Origin: Buchnera aphidicola (Melaphis rhois)
GTDB taxonomy: Bacteria > Pseudomonadota > Gammaproteobacteria > Enterobacterales > Enterobacteriaceae
Length of the DNA stretch: 12,574 bases
Reading direction: 5' to 3'
NCBI RefSeq assembly: GCF_005080745.1
Contig: NZ_CP033004.1
Span: 413,058-425,631, forward strand
Position 1 is the first letter of the stretch, and each line of letters opens with the position of its first letter. Positions 1 to 6,845 of the stretch are shown one piece after another. The notes under the pieces are model-generated. The model was not told where the DNA came from. It ran no database searches and saw only the letters and a list, made by a program, of their open reading frames with translations. Made by a program: the position numbers and the translations under genes.

Positions 1-768
1 CGTTTACACATTAATGCATCTATGATGAATGAAATTACCGCTATACATAAAAAAATGATGCCTATTGAAACTCTATTAGTAGTTGATGCAATGATAGGTC
101 AAGATGCAATAAACATAGCACACCATTTCAACAAAAATGTATCCATAACCGGATTTATTATTACTAAAACAGATAGTGATGCAAGAGCTGGTATTGTATT
201 ATCTATGAAATATATTACAAAAAAACCAATTAAATTTATTAGTACTGGCGAGAAGTTGAATCAATTTGAAATATTTCATCCAGATAGAGTAGTAACTCGA
301 ATTCTCGGTATGGGAGATGTACTATCACTTATAGAAAATATTGAAAACAAAATTAACAAAAAAAACATGGAGAAATTAGCAAATACAATAAAAAATCGAA
401 ATAAATTTGATTATAACGATTTATTAATTCAAATGAAACAAATTAAAAAAGTAGGAAATATTACTTCCATATTAAGACAACTACCTACCGCTACAAATGC
501 ATTTAATAGCATTCAAAGTAATATGAACGAAAAGTTATTATTTCAAATGGAAACAATGATTTACTCTATGACTAAAGAAGAAAAACAACAACCAGAATTA
601 ATTAAAGGCTCAAGAAAGCGTCGTATTGCAAAAGGATCAGGCTTATCAATACAAGAAATAAACTTACTATTAAAACAATTTAATAACATCAAAAACATAA
701 TGAAAACTATTAAAAAAGGAGGTATTAAAAAAATAATGAAAAATATAAACAATATAATTGGTAAATAA
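1..768 (+). CDS. ffh: Signal recognition particle protein Ffh (SRP54), 3' part
   Basis: GTPase of the bacterial signal recognition particle. With 4.5S RNA it binds signal sequences emerging from the ribosome and delivers them to FtsY at the inner membrane. The reading frame is open from base 1 (first residues RLHINA), so the gene begins upstream; 255 codons are visible. The window opens just after the expected DTAG of the G3 motif. Seen in order: VVDAMIGQDA, the G4-type TKTDSDA, DARAG, FHPDR, the GMGDVLSLIE linker into the M domain, and the SRP-RNA-binding segment GSRKRRIAKGSG. The tail, ending INNIIGK, lacks the Met-rich PPGFPGR-like end that I recall for E. coli, and many positions that are Met there are Ile here. 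It heads the rpsP-rimM-trmD-rplS cluster, as in enterics. Identification is secure; only the 5' boundary is missing. Confidence 0.97.
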   Translation, partial: RLHINASMMNEITAIHKKMMPIETLLVVDAMIGQDAINIAHHFNKNVSITGFIITKTDSDARAGIVLSMKYITKKPIKFISTGEKLNQFEIFHPDRVVTRILGMGDVLSLIENIENKINKKNMEKLANTIKNRNKFDYNDLLIQMKQIKKVGNITSILRQLPTATNAFNSIQSNMNEKLLFQMETMIYSMTKEEKQQPELIKGSRKRRIAKGSGLSIQEINLLLKQFNNIKNIMKTIKKGGIKKIMKNINNIIGK

Positions 769-864
769 TAATTTTTGAAAAAAATAAAATACTTTATTCA
801 TAAACCTATTTTAAGTTATACTATTTTGAAAAGAACTATAACCATTAAAGCAAGATATAAAACT

Positions 865-1131
865 ATGATAAAAATTCGTTTAACAAGAATAGGAGCTAAA
901 AAATGCCCATTCTATCAAATAATAATTGCTGATAGTAGATGCCCAAGAAATGGCAAATTTATTGAAAAACTTGGATTTTTTAATCCAATTTCACCTCAAA
1001 ACTGTAGTAATATATATATAAACTTCAATAGATTAGAATATTGGACGAAAAATGGTGCTAAAATATCTAATCGAGTTAAATATTTAATAAAAAAAGTTAT
1101 ACGCGAAGATACACCTAGAAGGAAATACTAA
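865..1131 (+). CDS. rpsP: 30S ribosomal protein S16
   Basis: Small-subunit ribosomal protein that binds 16S rRNA and helps assemble the 30S body. The product begins MIKIRLTRIGAKKCPFYQII and contains the family core ADSRCPRNGKFIEKLGFFNP, then NFNRLEYWTKNGAKIS. It has 88 residues against about 82 in E. coli. The ATG at 865 is chosen because the conserved S16 N-terminus starts exactly there. The frame is open further upstream to a TTG at 775, but those 30 codons have no S16 similarity and probably are leader. No good Shine-Dalgarno precedes 865. A TATACT at 817-822 could be the -10 of an internal promoter, but no convincing -35 goes with it. It lies 96 bases after ffh and its stop is next to the presumed rimM start. 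Confidence 0.96.
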   Translation: MIKIRLTRIGAKKCPFYQIIIADSRCPRNGKFIEKLGFFNPISPQNCSNIYINFNRLEYWTKNGAKISNRVKYLIKKVIREDTPRRKY

Positions 1132-1133
1132 AA

Positions 1134-1676
1134 ATAAATACAAAAAAAAGAAATCCTGATAATTTAATCATTGCACAATTTGGAATACCACATGGTATAT
1201 TAGGATGGATTCGCATTTTTTCTTTTACAAAGAAAAAACAAAACATTTTTAACTATCATCCTTGGTATATAAATGAATCAGAAAAAATAGAAAAAGTTCA
1301 TATTCAATTTTGGAAAAATAAAGAAAAATATTTTATTGTAAAAATAAAGGATGTTTCCAATCGCTCTGAAGCTAAAAAATTAACTAATATCTACATAACA
1401 ATTAAAGAAAATATATTACCATTATTAAAAAATAATGAATATTACTGGAAAGATATAATTAATTGTACAATTTTTAATATGGAAAATAAAAAATTAGGAA
1501 TAGTCATAAACTTAATTGAAACACCATCCAATGATATTCTTGTTATTAATAATAAATCTAAAAATAACATTAATAAGAAAAACATCTTAATACCTTTTAT
1601 AAAAAACAAAGTTATAAAAATAGTAAACATTAATAAAAAAGTAATTATAGTAAATTGGAACTATACTTTTGAATGA
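1134..1676 (+). CDS. rimM: Ribosome maturation factor RimM (non-standard start)
   Basis: RimM assists maturation of the 30S head and binds S19. Translating the frame from 1119 to the TGA at 1674-1676 gives an unbroken RimM: AQFGIPHGILGWIRIFSFT (N-terminal barrel), YHPWYI, then the PRC-barrel part with EYYWKDIINC, LGIVINLIETPSNDILVI, IPFIKNKVIK and VNWNYTF. No ATG, GTG or TTG occurs in frame between the upstream stop (TAG at 1116) and an ATG at 1479, which is inside the second domain and too late. I place the start at ATA 1134: an AAGGA at 1119-1123 lies 10 bases upstream, and the product would be 180 residues, close to the roughly 182 of E. coli. ATT at 1170 is an alternative. The gene overlaps the trmD start by 8 bases. 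Family call is secure; the start is inference. Confidence 0.88.
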   Translation: MNTKKRNPDNLIIAQFGIPHGILGWIRIFSFTKKKQNIFNYHPWYINESEKIEKVHIQFWKNKEKYFIVKIKDVSNRSEAKKLTNIYITIKENILPLLKNNEYYWKDIINCTIFNMENKKLGIVINLIETPSNDILVINNKSKNNINKKNILIPFIKNKVIKIVNINKKVIIVNWNYTFE

Positions 1677-2466
1677 AAATACCATAAATACAACAAAACC
1701 TTTAACTATAGCAATCATTAGTATTTTTCCAGAAATATTTCATGCTATTACAAATTATGGAATTACTAAAAAAGCTATTCAAAAAGAAATTATTAAAATT
1801 AATATTGTAAATCCTAGAAATTATACAAACAACAAATATAGAAATATTGATGATCGTCCTTACGGAGGGGGATCAGGTATGTTAATGGCGGCACAGCCAT
1901 TAAAATTAGCTATTGAATACGCTAAATCTATATTAGGATACAATACAAAAACATTTTACTTATCACCTAAGGGGACTAAACTAAACCAAAAAAAAATTCT
2001 AATATTATCTAAAATGAAATGCTTTATTTTATTATGTGGTCGTTATAAAGGAATAGATGAAAGATTAATACGTAACAAAATAATAGATGAAGAAATATCT
2101 ATCGGAGATTATATTCTTAGTGGGGGAGAATTACCTGCTATGGTTTTAATCGATGCACTGTGTCGGTTTATTCCTGGATCTTTAGGAAAAGAACAGTCTA
2201 GAAAAGATGATTCATTTTATAATGGATTATTAGAATGCCCTTATTATACTAGACCTAAAGTTTTTGATAATGTAAAAGTTCCAAATATCTTATTATCCGG
2301 TAACCACAAAAAAATAAAAATATGGAGATTAAAACAATCATTAGGACAAACTTGGATGAAGAGACCAGACTTATTGAATAAAATTATTCTTACAAAAGAA
2401 GAAAACGATTTATTAGAACAATTTAAAAAAGAAACGGTGAAACTAAAAGATAATAAAACCACTTAA
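1669..2466 (+). CDS. trmD: tRNA (guanine-N1-)-methyltransferase TrmD
   Basis: SPOUT-family enzyme that uses S-adenosylmethionine to methylate G37 next to the anticodon, preventing +1 frameshifting. Seen: IISIFPEIF at the N-terminus, [11 protein letters not shown] near residues 61-71, LSPKG near 98-102, and the trefoil-knot cofactor loops [10 protein letters not shown] (123-132) and [15 protein letters not shown] (144-158). RFIPGSLG follows, then the Asp of DSF at about 181, the likely catalytic base. The C-terminal RNA-binding part has [21 protein letters not shown]. The only standard start near the conserved N-terminus is TTG at 1669, overlapping the end of rimM, with a GGA at 1657-1659 as a weak ribosome site. 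This gives 265 residues against about 255 in E. coli, so the first 10 or so may be non-native. Probably translationally coupled to rimM. Confidence 0.95.
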   Translation: MNENTINTTKPLTIAIISIFPEIFHAITNYGITKKAIQKEIIKINIVNPRNYTNNKYRNIDDRPYGGGSGMLMAAQPLKLAIEYAKSILGYNTKTFYLSPKGTKLNQKKILILSKMKCFILLCGRYKGIDERLIRNKIIDEEISIGDYILSGGELPAMVLIDALCRFIPGSLGKEQSRKDDSFYNGLLECPYYTRPKVFDNVKVPNILLSGNHKKIKIWRLKQSLGQTWMKRPDLLNKIILTKEENDLLEQFKKETVKLKDNKTT

Positions 2467-2495
2467 ATATAACAATATATCAGGAAAATATTATT

Positions 2496-2861
2496 GTGAA
2501 TATTATTAAAACAATAGAAAAAGAACAAATAAAAAAAATTATCCCTTATTTTAAATCGGGAGACACGATAGAAGTTAAAGTTTGGATAGTAGAAGGATCT
2601 AAAAAGAGAACTCAACTATTTGAAGGAATAGTTATAGCTAGACGAAACAGACATTTCAATTTTTCATTCTGTGTACGAAAATTATCTAATGGAGATGCTA
2701 TAGAACGAGTATTTCACGCTCACTCTCCTAATATTGAAGAAATAAATGTAAAGAAATATGGAGATGTTAAAAAATCAAAATTATATTATTTAAGAAAATT
2801 TACCGGAAAATCAGCTAAAGTAAAAGAACTATTAATAAAAAACAAAATTAAATCTGAATAA
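2496..2861 (+). CDS. rplS: 50S ribosomal protein L19
   Basis: Large-subunit protein at the 30S-50S interface. Family signatures are plain: [63 protein letters not shown] and [17 protein letters not shown]. It has 121 residues against about 115 in E. coli, with a slightly longer lysine-rich tail. The start is GTG at 2496. The product then begins [11 protein letters not shown], colinear with E. coli L19, and an AGGA at 2482-2485 sits 10 bases upstream. It is the last gene of the ffh-rplS cluster, 29 bases after trmD, and a stem-loop follows at 2899-2930. The next gene is on the opposite strand. Confidence 0.97.
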   Translation: MNIIKTIEKEQIKKIIPYFKSGDTIEVKVWIVEGSKKRTQLFEGIVIARRNRHFNFSFCVRKLSNGDAIERVFHAHSPNIEEINVKKYGDVKKSKLYYLRKFTGKSAKVKELLIKNKIKSE

Positions 2862-2898
2862 ATATATTTATTACATATTTCACGAAATTTACGAAGTC

Positions 2899-2930
2899 AT
2901 GCAGTCATACTTTTTATACTTTGACTGCAT
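2899..2930 (+). terminator. Stem-loop between convergent rplS and tldD, likely terminator
   Basis: Arms ATGCAGTCA (2899-2907) and TGACTGCAT (2922-2930) pair perfectly over 9 bp around a 14-base loop. On the + strand the stem is followed by AATATTATTT. It sits 38 bases after the rplS stop and 90 bases beyond the tldD stop, so it could end transcripts from either side. G/C pairs are rare in this spacer, which makes chance pairing less likely. There is no clean T run, so intrinsic termination is an inference. An 18-base all-A/T palindrome at 2945-2962 lies next to it. Confidence 0.6.
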
Positions 2931-3019
2931 AATATTATTTATAAAAATTTATTAATAAATTTATCTACTACTTTAAATATGTTATAAAAAACCAATAAAC
3001 TATATTTTTTACTATAATC

Positions 3020-4471
3020 TTATGAAGTTCCTCCTATCGTAATATTGTTCAATTTTATCGTAGGTTGACCTACACCTACTGGAATATTTTGTCCATTTTT
3101 TGAACATGTCCCTACACCCCCATCTATTAATAAATCATTTCCAACCATAGAAATGTTTTTCATAACATTACTTCCTGATCCAATTAACATTACATTTTTT
3201 ATAGAATGAGAAACTTTCCCATTTTTTACTAAATATGCTTCAGATGTAGAAAATACAAAGTTCCCTGAAGTAATATCTACTTGTCCTCCACTAAAATTTA
3301 ATGCATATATTCCATATTCTATACTATCAATAATATCTTCAGGACGTGAATCTCCAGATAACATATATGTATTTGTCATACGAGGAAGAGGTAAATGGGC
3401 ATATGATTCTCTCCTACCATTTCCTGTTGGCTTAACCCCCATTAAATTTGAATTAAACTTATCTTGAATATAACTTTTTAAAATCCCATTTTGTATTAAT
3501 ACGTTGTATTTAGTAGGAACTCCTTCATCATCAATAGTTAACGATCCTCTTTTATTCTTTATAGTTCCATCGTCTACTACAGTACATAATTCTGAAGCAA
3601 CTTTGCATCCAATTTTATTAGTAAATACTGATGTTCCCTGACGATTAAAATCTCCTTCTAATCCATGACCAACCGCTTCGTGTAATAAAATTCCAGGCCA
3701 ACCAGGTCCTAATACTACAGGAAATGTTCCTGACGGGGCATCTTTAGCTGACAAATTCACTAAAGCAATTCGAACAGCTTCTTTAGCATAATGTTCAATT
3801 AAAGAAATACCATTAATATAATTTGTTAAAAAAAATGTATATCCGTCTCGACTACCTCCTCCACTAAAACCACGTTCACGTCTTCCCTTACTCTCTACTA
3901 CCACACTAATTGAAAGTCGAACCAAAGGACGAATATCAGCAGCTAAATCACCATCTGTAGCAGCAACTAATATTTGATCATGTTCACCACTTAAAATAGA
4001 ACTAACATTAATTACACGACTATCTATACTACGAGCAATAGAATTTATTTTATAAAGAATTTCTATTTTTTCCTTGGAACCAATACTTGCTAATGGACTA
4101 TCCAGAGTGTATAGAGGCTCTCTCTTAACTTCTAACAGCGATTTAATACATATAGAAGAAGGATGAGTAATTAAAATACTACTCGCTAATTGAGAACTTT
4201 CCTGTAATATATTTAAATTAATATTATCTGAATAAGAAAAACCAGTACTCTCTCCAGATATAACCCTTACTCCAAATCCTTTGTTAATATTAAAAAGTCC
4301 TTCTTTAACAATATTATCTTCTAATATCCATGACTCATTACTACTAGATTGAAAATAGAAATCAGCATAATCTATTCTTCTTTCTGAGATATCACTTAAA
4401 ATCTCAAAAAGATTCTGATGGGTAATTTTGTTTTCAGTTAATAAATGTTCAGTAACAGAATCCAGTATCAT
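3020..4471 (-). CDS. tldD: Metalloprotease TldD
   Basis: TldD pairs with TldE (PmbA) to form a cytosolic zinc protease that trims unfolded or modified peptides; in E. coli it also acts on microcin B17 precursor and the CcdA antitoxin. Seen: [14 protein letters not shown] and [13 protein letters not shown] near the N-terminus, [20 protein letters not shown], and the zinc motif [20 protein letters not shown] with HExxxH at about residues 264-269. The motif [19 protein letters not shown] follows, then [20 protein letters not shown]. The C-terminus has [10 protein letters not shown], whose Cys (about 456) is the third metal ligand, then [13 protein letters not shown] at 4471 is preferred; a GTG at 4474 directly before it is possible. 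Length about 483 against 481 in E. coli. All catalytic residues are intact. TldE is not in this window. Confidence 0.96.
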   Translation of the reverse strand: MILDSVTEHLLTENKITHQNLFEILSDISERRIDYADFYFQSSSNESWILEDNIVKEGLFNINKGFGVRVISGESTGFSYSDNINLNILQESSQLASSILITHPSSICIKSLLEVKREPLYTLDSPLASIGSKEKIEILYKINSIARSIDSRVINVSSILSGEHDQILVAATDGDLAADIRPLVRLSISVVVESKGRRERGFSGGGSRDGYTFFLTNYINGISLIEHYAKEAVRIALVNLSAKDAPSGTFPVVLGPGWPGILLHEAVGHGLEGDFNRQGTSVFTNKIGCKVASELCTVVDDGTIKNKRGSLTIDDEGVPTKYNVLIQNGILKSYIQDKFNSNLMGVKPTGNGRRESYAHLPLPRMTNTYMLSGDSRPEDIIDSIEYGIYALNFSGGQVDITSGNFVFSTSEAYLVKNGKVSHSIKNVMLIGSGSNVMKNISMVGNDLLIDGGVGTCSKNGQNIPVGVGQPTIKLNNITIGGTS

Positions 4472-4842
4472 CACAACTCGCTTATTTTGATATTCAATAC
4501 AAAAATGAAATACTTATATATAGAATCATGTCATTAACAATGATATTATATTGATTTACTCAAGTTTAATATATTAAATACATAAATTAAAAAACTTACT
4601 AACCAACTAAGGAATAGTGCATTATTAATAACAATTATTCCACTAATAATTTTACTATTTATACACGTAAATTAATTTAATATATACAGTTTGTACATAT
4701 CTAGAAAATATATATCATTTTAATTCACATATAATATTTGTAATAAATATCTTATCATGTATAATTAAAAAAATTTACGTATATAAATAGTAACATACAA
4801 TAATTTTAAGTTATATACATTACAAAACAACATAACTATTAT
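4472..4842. other. Divergent spacer between tldD and aroQ
   Basis: 371 bases, almost all A/T, with no reading frame resembling a protein. It must hold the start signals of both divergent genes, but I cannot assign a convincing -35/-10 pair. Its main feature is the long inverted repeat at 4652-4793. A short inverted pair, GGAATA (from 4611) and TATTCC (to 4641), also occurs. In E. coli the genes between tldD and the accB side (yhdP, rng, mreBCD and others) occupy this interval, so the spacer may be what remains after their loss (inference). Confidence 0.6.
4652..4793. repeat. Long imperfect inverted repeat upstream of aroQ
   Basis: The left arm at 4652-4688 and the right arm at 4758-4793 are reverse complements over about 36 positions, with 3 mismatches and one bulged base. 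The outer 22 positions (4652-4673 against 4772-4793) differ at only one place: C at 4664, where the right arm would require T. The core is TTACTATTTATA then ACGTAAATT. The loop is 69 bases (4689-4757). The right arm ends 49 bases before the aroQ ATG. It could form a cruciform in DNA or a long hairpin in the aroQ leader. Function unknown. Confidence 0.75.
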
Positions 4843-5301
4843 ATGAAATATCCAGTAAACATCCTAATAATTAATGGTCCTAATCTAAACTTGTTAGGAG
4901 AAAGAGAACCTGATATTTATGGAAGTATTACATTAGAAGAATTAATAAAAAAATTAAATAAAGAAGGAAAATTATTAAATGCAAAAATTAATCACATACA
5001 ATCTAACTCAGAAAACGTATTAATCAATGAAATTCATAATTTAAGAAAGAAAATAGACTATATTATAATAAATGCAGGTGGTTTTACGCACACTAGTATA
5101 GCATTACGTGACGCACTAATCGGAGTCCGAATTCCTTTTATAGAAGTTCATATTTCTAATATTTATGCACGAGAAAGTTTTCGAGCACATTCATGGCTAT
5201 CTGATGTTTCATCTGGAATTATTTGTGGACTAGGATTAGATGGATATTTTTGGGCTTTAAAAACAGCTGTAAAACGAATAAAACAATCAAGAAAGAAATA
5301 A
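4843..5301 (+). CDS. aroQ: 3-dehydroquinate dehydratase, type II
   Basis: Third step of the shikimate pathway: dehydration of 3-dehydroquinate to 3-dehydroshikimate, leading to chorismate and the aromatic amino acids an aphid host lacks. The product has 152 residues, typical for the dodecameric type II enzyme, unrelated to the type I AroD of E. coli. Seen: INGPNLNLLGEREPDIYG, carrying the active-site Arg (about 21) and catalytic Tyr (26); QSNSENVLI; NAGGFTHTSIALRDAL (78-91); IEVHISN with the catalytic His at about 103; then ARESFRAHSWLSDVSSGIICGLG. Everything needed for catalysis is present. The ATG at 4843 fits the family N-terminus, though no Shine-Dalgarno is visible. It stands alone, divergent from tldD and convergent with rluD; the accB-accC partners of free-living enterics are not here. 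Confidence 0.97.
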   Translation: MKYPVNILIINGPNLNLLGEREPDIYGSITLEELIKKLNKEGKLLNAKINHIQSNSENVLINEIHNLRKKIDYIIINAGGFTHTSIALRDALIGVRIPFIEVHISNIYARESFRAHSWLSDVSSGIICGLGLDGYFWALKTAVKRIKQSRKK

Positions 5302-5333
5302 AAATATTATTTTCATATCCTAGTTTTTAATTG

Positions 5334-5471
5334 ATAAACTATTAACGTGGTATTTTATTAAAAAATTTATAAGCTATAGATAAAATGTAATATATAAAAT
5401 AACTAATTTGTCAAATTCTTAAAATAAAATATATTGTTTATTAAAAATATAAAAAACGTGTTAATGTTTAT
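5334..5471. repeat. Imperfect inverted repeat between convergent aroQ and rluD
   Basis: ATAAACTATTAACGT at 5334-5348 is matched in reverse complement by ACGTGTTAATGTTTAT at 5456-5471. About 14 positions pair, with a one-base and a two-base bulge. Because the arms enclose most of the 220-base spacer and contain indels, this is weaker than the repeat upstream of aroQ. No compact terminator with a T run is evident here. Otherwise the spacer 5302-5521 is A/T-rich and I see nothing else in it. Confidence 0.35.
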
Positions 5472-5521
5472 AACAATTATTATAAAATTTAATATTGTAT
5501 ACTACTTTAGTTAAAATCAAT

Positions 5522-6481
5522 TTACTCATCATTATATATGTTTAATTGACTTAATAAGTTCAAAATATCTCTTGGTAAAACACTATTCCATTCCATCCAT
5601 ATTCCTGTAATTGGATGTTTTAAACATAATTTACTTGCATGAAGTGCTTGTCTTGGAAATTTTTTAACTATTTCAAACATTTTTGAAGTAATACTCTTAC
5701 AAAATTTATATTTGTTTCTATAAATGTTATCCCCAACTACAGGATGATTAATACTTAACATATGAACACGTATTTGATGAGTGCGACCTGTTTCTAACCT
5801 AACTATTATATGAGTACAATAAGAAAAACGTTTTACAATTCTATAATGCGTAATAGCTGATTTTCCTGTAATACTAGTAGTCATCATTGTTCTATGAAGA
5901 GGATGACGCTGAATAGATAAAAAAATACCCCCACCAGAAATAAGTTTACCATATACTACTGCTTCATATTGTCTAATAATTTTTCTAGATCTCATTGATT
6001 CAACTAAGTTGTTATAAGATGCAATATTTTTTGCAATAACCATTAAACCAGTAGTATTTTTGTCTAGTCTATGTACAATTCCACAACGGGGGACACTTAA
6101 AAAATTACTGTCTCTATATAATAATGCGTTTAATAAAGTTCCGTACTTATTCCCTGCTCCAGGATGAACAACTAAATTAGCTTGTTTATCAATTACTAAA
6201 ATATCATTATCTTCATAAATAACATTAATATGAATATCTTGTGGAATATAAGCATGATGTAAATGTTTAACAACATTAATATTAATTTCATCTCTATGAT
6301 ATACGTTAATACTAGGCTTGTTACAAACCACTCCATTAATACTAATTTGGTTATTTAAAATCCATTTTTTTAAACAAGTTCGAGAATATTCGGAAAATAA
6401 TTGTGACAATACTTTATCTAATCGTATCTTTAATTGACATGTACTAGGAATAATAATAGTAAATAGTATGATATTAATCAT
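5522..6481 (-). CDS. rluD: 23S rRNA pseudouridine synthase RluD
   Basis: Isomerises uridines 1911, 1915 and 1917 (E. coli numbering) in helix 69 of 23S rRNA, important for 50S assembly. The N-terminal S4-type RNA-binding domain covers about residues 18-75 (RLDKVLSQLFSEYSR, WILNNQISINGVVCNKP). The catalytic domain follows: QDIHINVIYEDNDILVIDK, VVHPGAGN, the active-site motif GIVHRLDKNTTGLMVIAK with catalytic Asp at about 140, RLETGRTHQIRVHM, HPVVGD, RQALHASKL and HPITG. Length is 319 against 326 in E. coli, lacking only some acidic C-terminal residues. RluD is chosen over RluC or RluA because the N-terminus and the HPGAGN, RETGRTHQ and RQALHA segments follow RluD closely. The ATG has a GGA six bases upstream, supporting this start. 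A hairpin lies just before it at 6503-6532. Confidence 0.94.
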   Translation of the reverse strand: MINIILFTIIIPSTCQLKIRLDKVLSQLFSEYSRTCLKKWILNNQISINGVVCNKPSINVYHRDEININVVKHLHHAYIPQDIHINVIYEDNDILVIDKQANLVVHPGAGNKYGTLLNALLYRDSNFLSVPRCGIVHRLDKNTTGLMVIAKNIASYNNLVESMRSRKIIRQYEAVVYGKLISGGGIFLSIQRHPLHRTMMTTSITGKSAITHYRIVKRFSYCTHIIVRLETGRTHQIRVHMLSINHPVVGDNIYRNKYKFCKSITSKMFEIVKKFPRQALHASKLCLKHPITGIWMEWNSVLPRDILNLLSQLNIYNDE

Positions 6482-6845
6482 AAAATATCCAAAAAATAAA
6501 TTATACGAAAATGAAATAATTCATTTTCGTATTTTAATGATAAAACACTATAAATAAAATATATTGTATTTATTAAATTAATATTATTACTTTAAATACA
6601 TTATCATATAATAATAAAAAACTACATTTTTAATACTATATCGATATTTGTTCATAATGCTTTAAATGTGACAAAACTATGATTGTTTAACAAAGATCAA
6701 ATATTATGAAATATTTTGTACTAATATAATTTAATTGCAATAATCGCAAAAAGTTTGGATAAAACAGTATTATGTAGTCTTAAAAATTTTAATATAACAG
6801 TGTCATAGTCCAATATATTTTAATTATCGTTTAAAAACTTAATTA
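6482..6845. other. Divergent spacer between rluD and alaS
   Basis: 364 bases, very A/T-rich, with no coding frame that I recognise on either strand. In E. coli rluD is divergent from bamD, but nothing resembling BamD is visible here. It holds the hairpin at 6503-6532, a short A/T hairpin near 6700-6715 and a loose direct repeat (ACAGT...TAGTC at 6764-6779 and 6797-6810). Promoters for both flanking genes must lie here; I could not place them with confidence. Confidence 0.5.
6503..6532 (-). promoter_or_regulatory. Perfect 13-bp hairpin in the rluD leader
   Basis: ATACGAAAATGAA (6503-6515) and TTCATTTTCGTAT (6520-6532) are exact reverse complements around a 4-base loop. Read on the minus strand, the stem is followed by AATTTATTTTTT and then the GGA and ATG of rluD, with the stem ending 21 bases before the start codon. 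Stem plus T-rich tract resembles an intrinsic terminator or attenuator. It could be a leader element of rluD, or the end of an upstream minus-strand unit that has since been lost. The symmetry is seen directly; the role is inferred. Confidence 0.6.

Noticed and set aside
561..752. Minus-strand hydrophobic small protein inside ffh
   Set aside because: Shadow of the Lys/Ile-rich ffh coding strand; similar antisense frames occur at 1442-1630, 2244-2462, 7163-7357, 7656-7856 and 9065-9322.
775..864. N-terminal extension of rpsP from a TTG at 775
   Set aside because: The 30 extra codons show no S16 similarity, and the conserved MIKIRLTRIGAKK begins exactly at ATG 865.
1479..1676. Separate 65-residue gene starting at ATG 1479
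   Set aside because: It is the C-terminal part of the continuous RimM frame, not an independent gene.
2945..2962. 18-base perfect A/T palindrome after the rplS stem-loop
   Set aside because: Composed only of A and T in an A/T-rich spacer, so chance is likely; no neighbouring signal.
6764..6810. Direct repeat upstream of alaS (ACAGT...TAGTC twice)
   Set aside because: Copies differ in length and in several bases; too loose to call an operator.
6533..6845. Remnant of bamD or another lost gene between rluD and alaS
   Set aside because: No stretch in any frame resembled BamD or another known neighbour; only A/T-rich spacer is visible.
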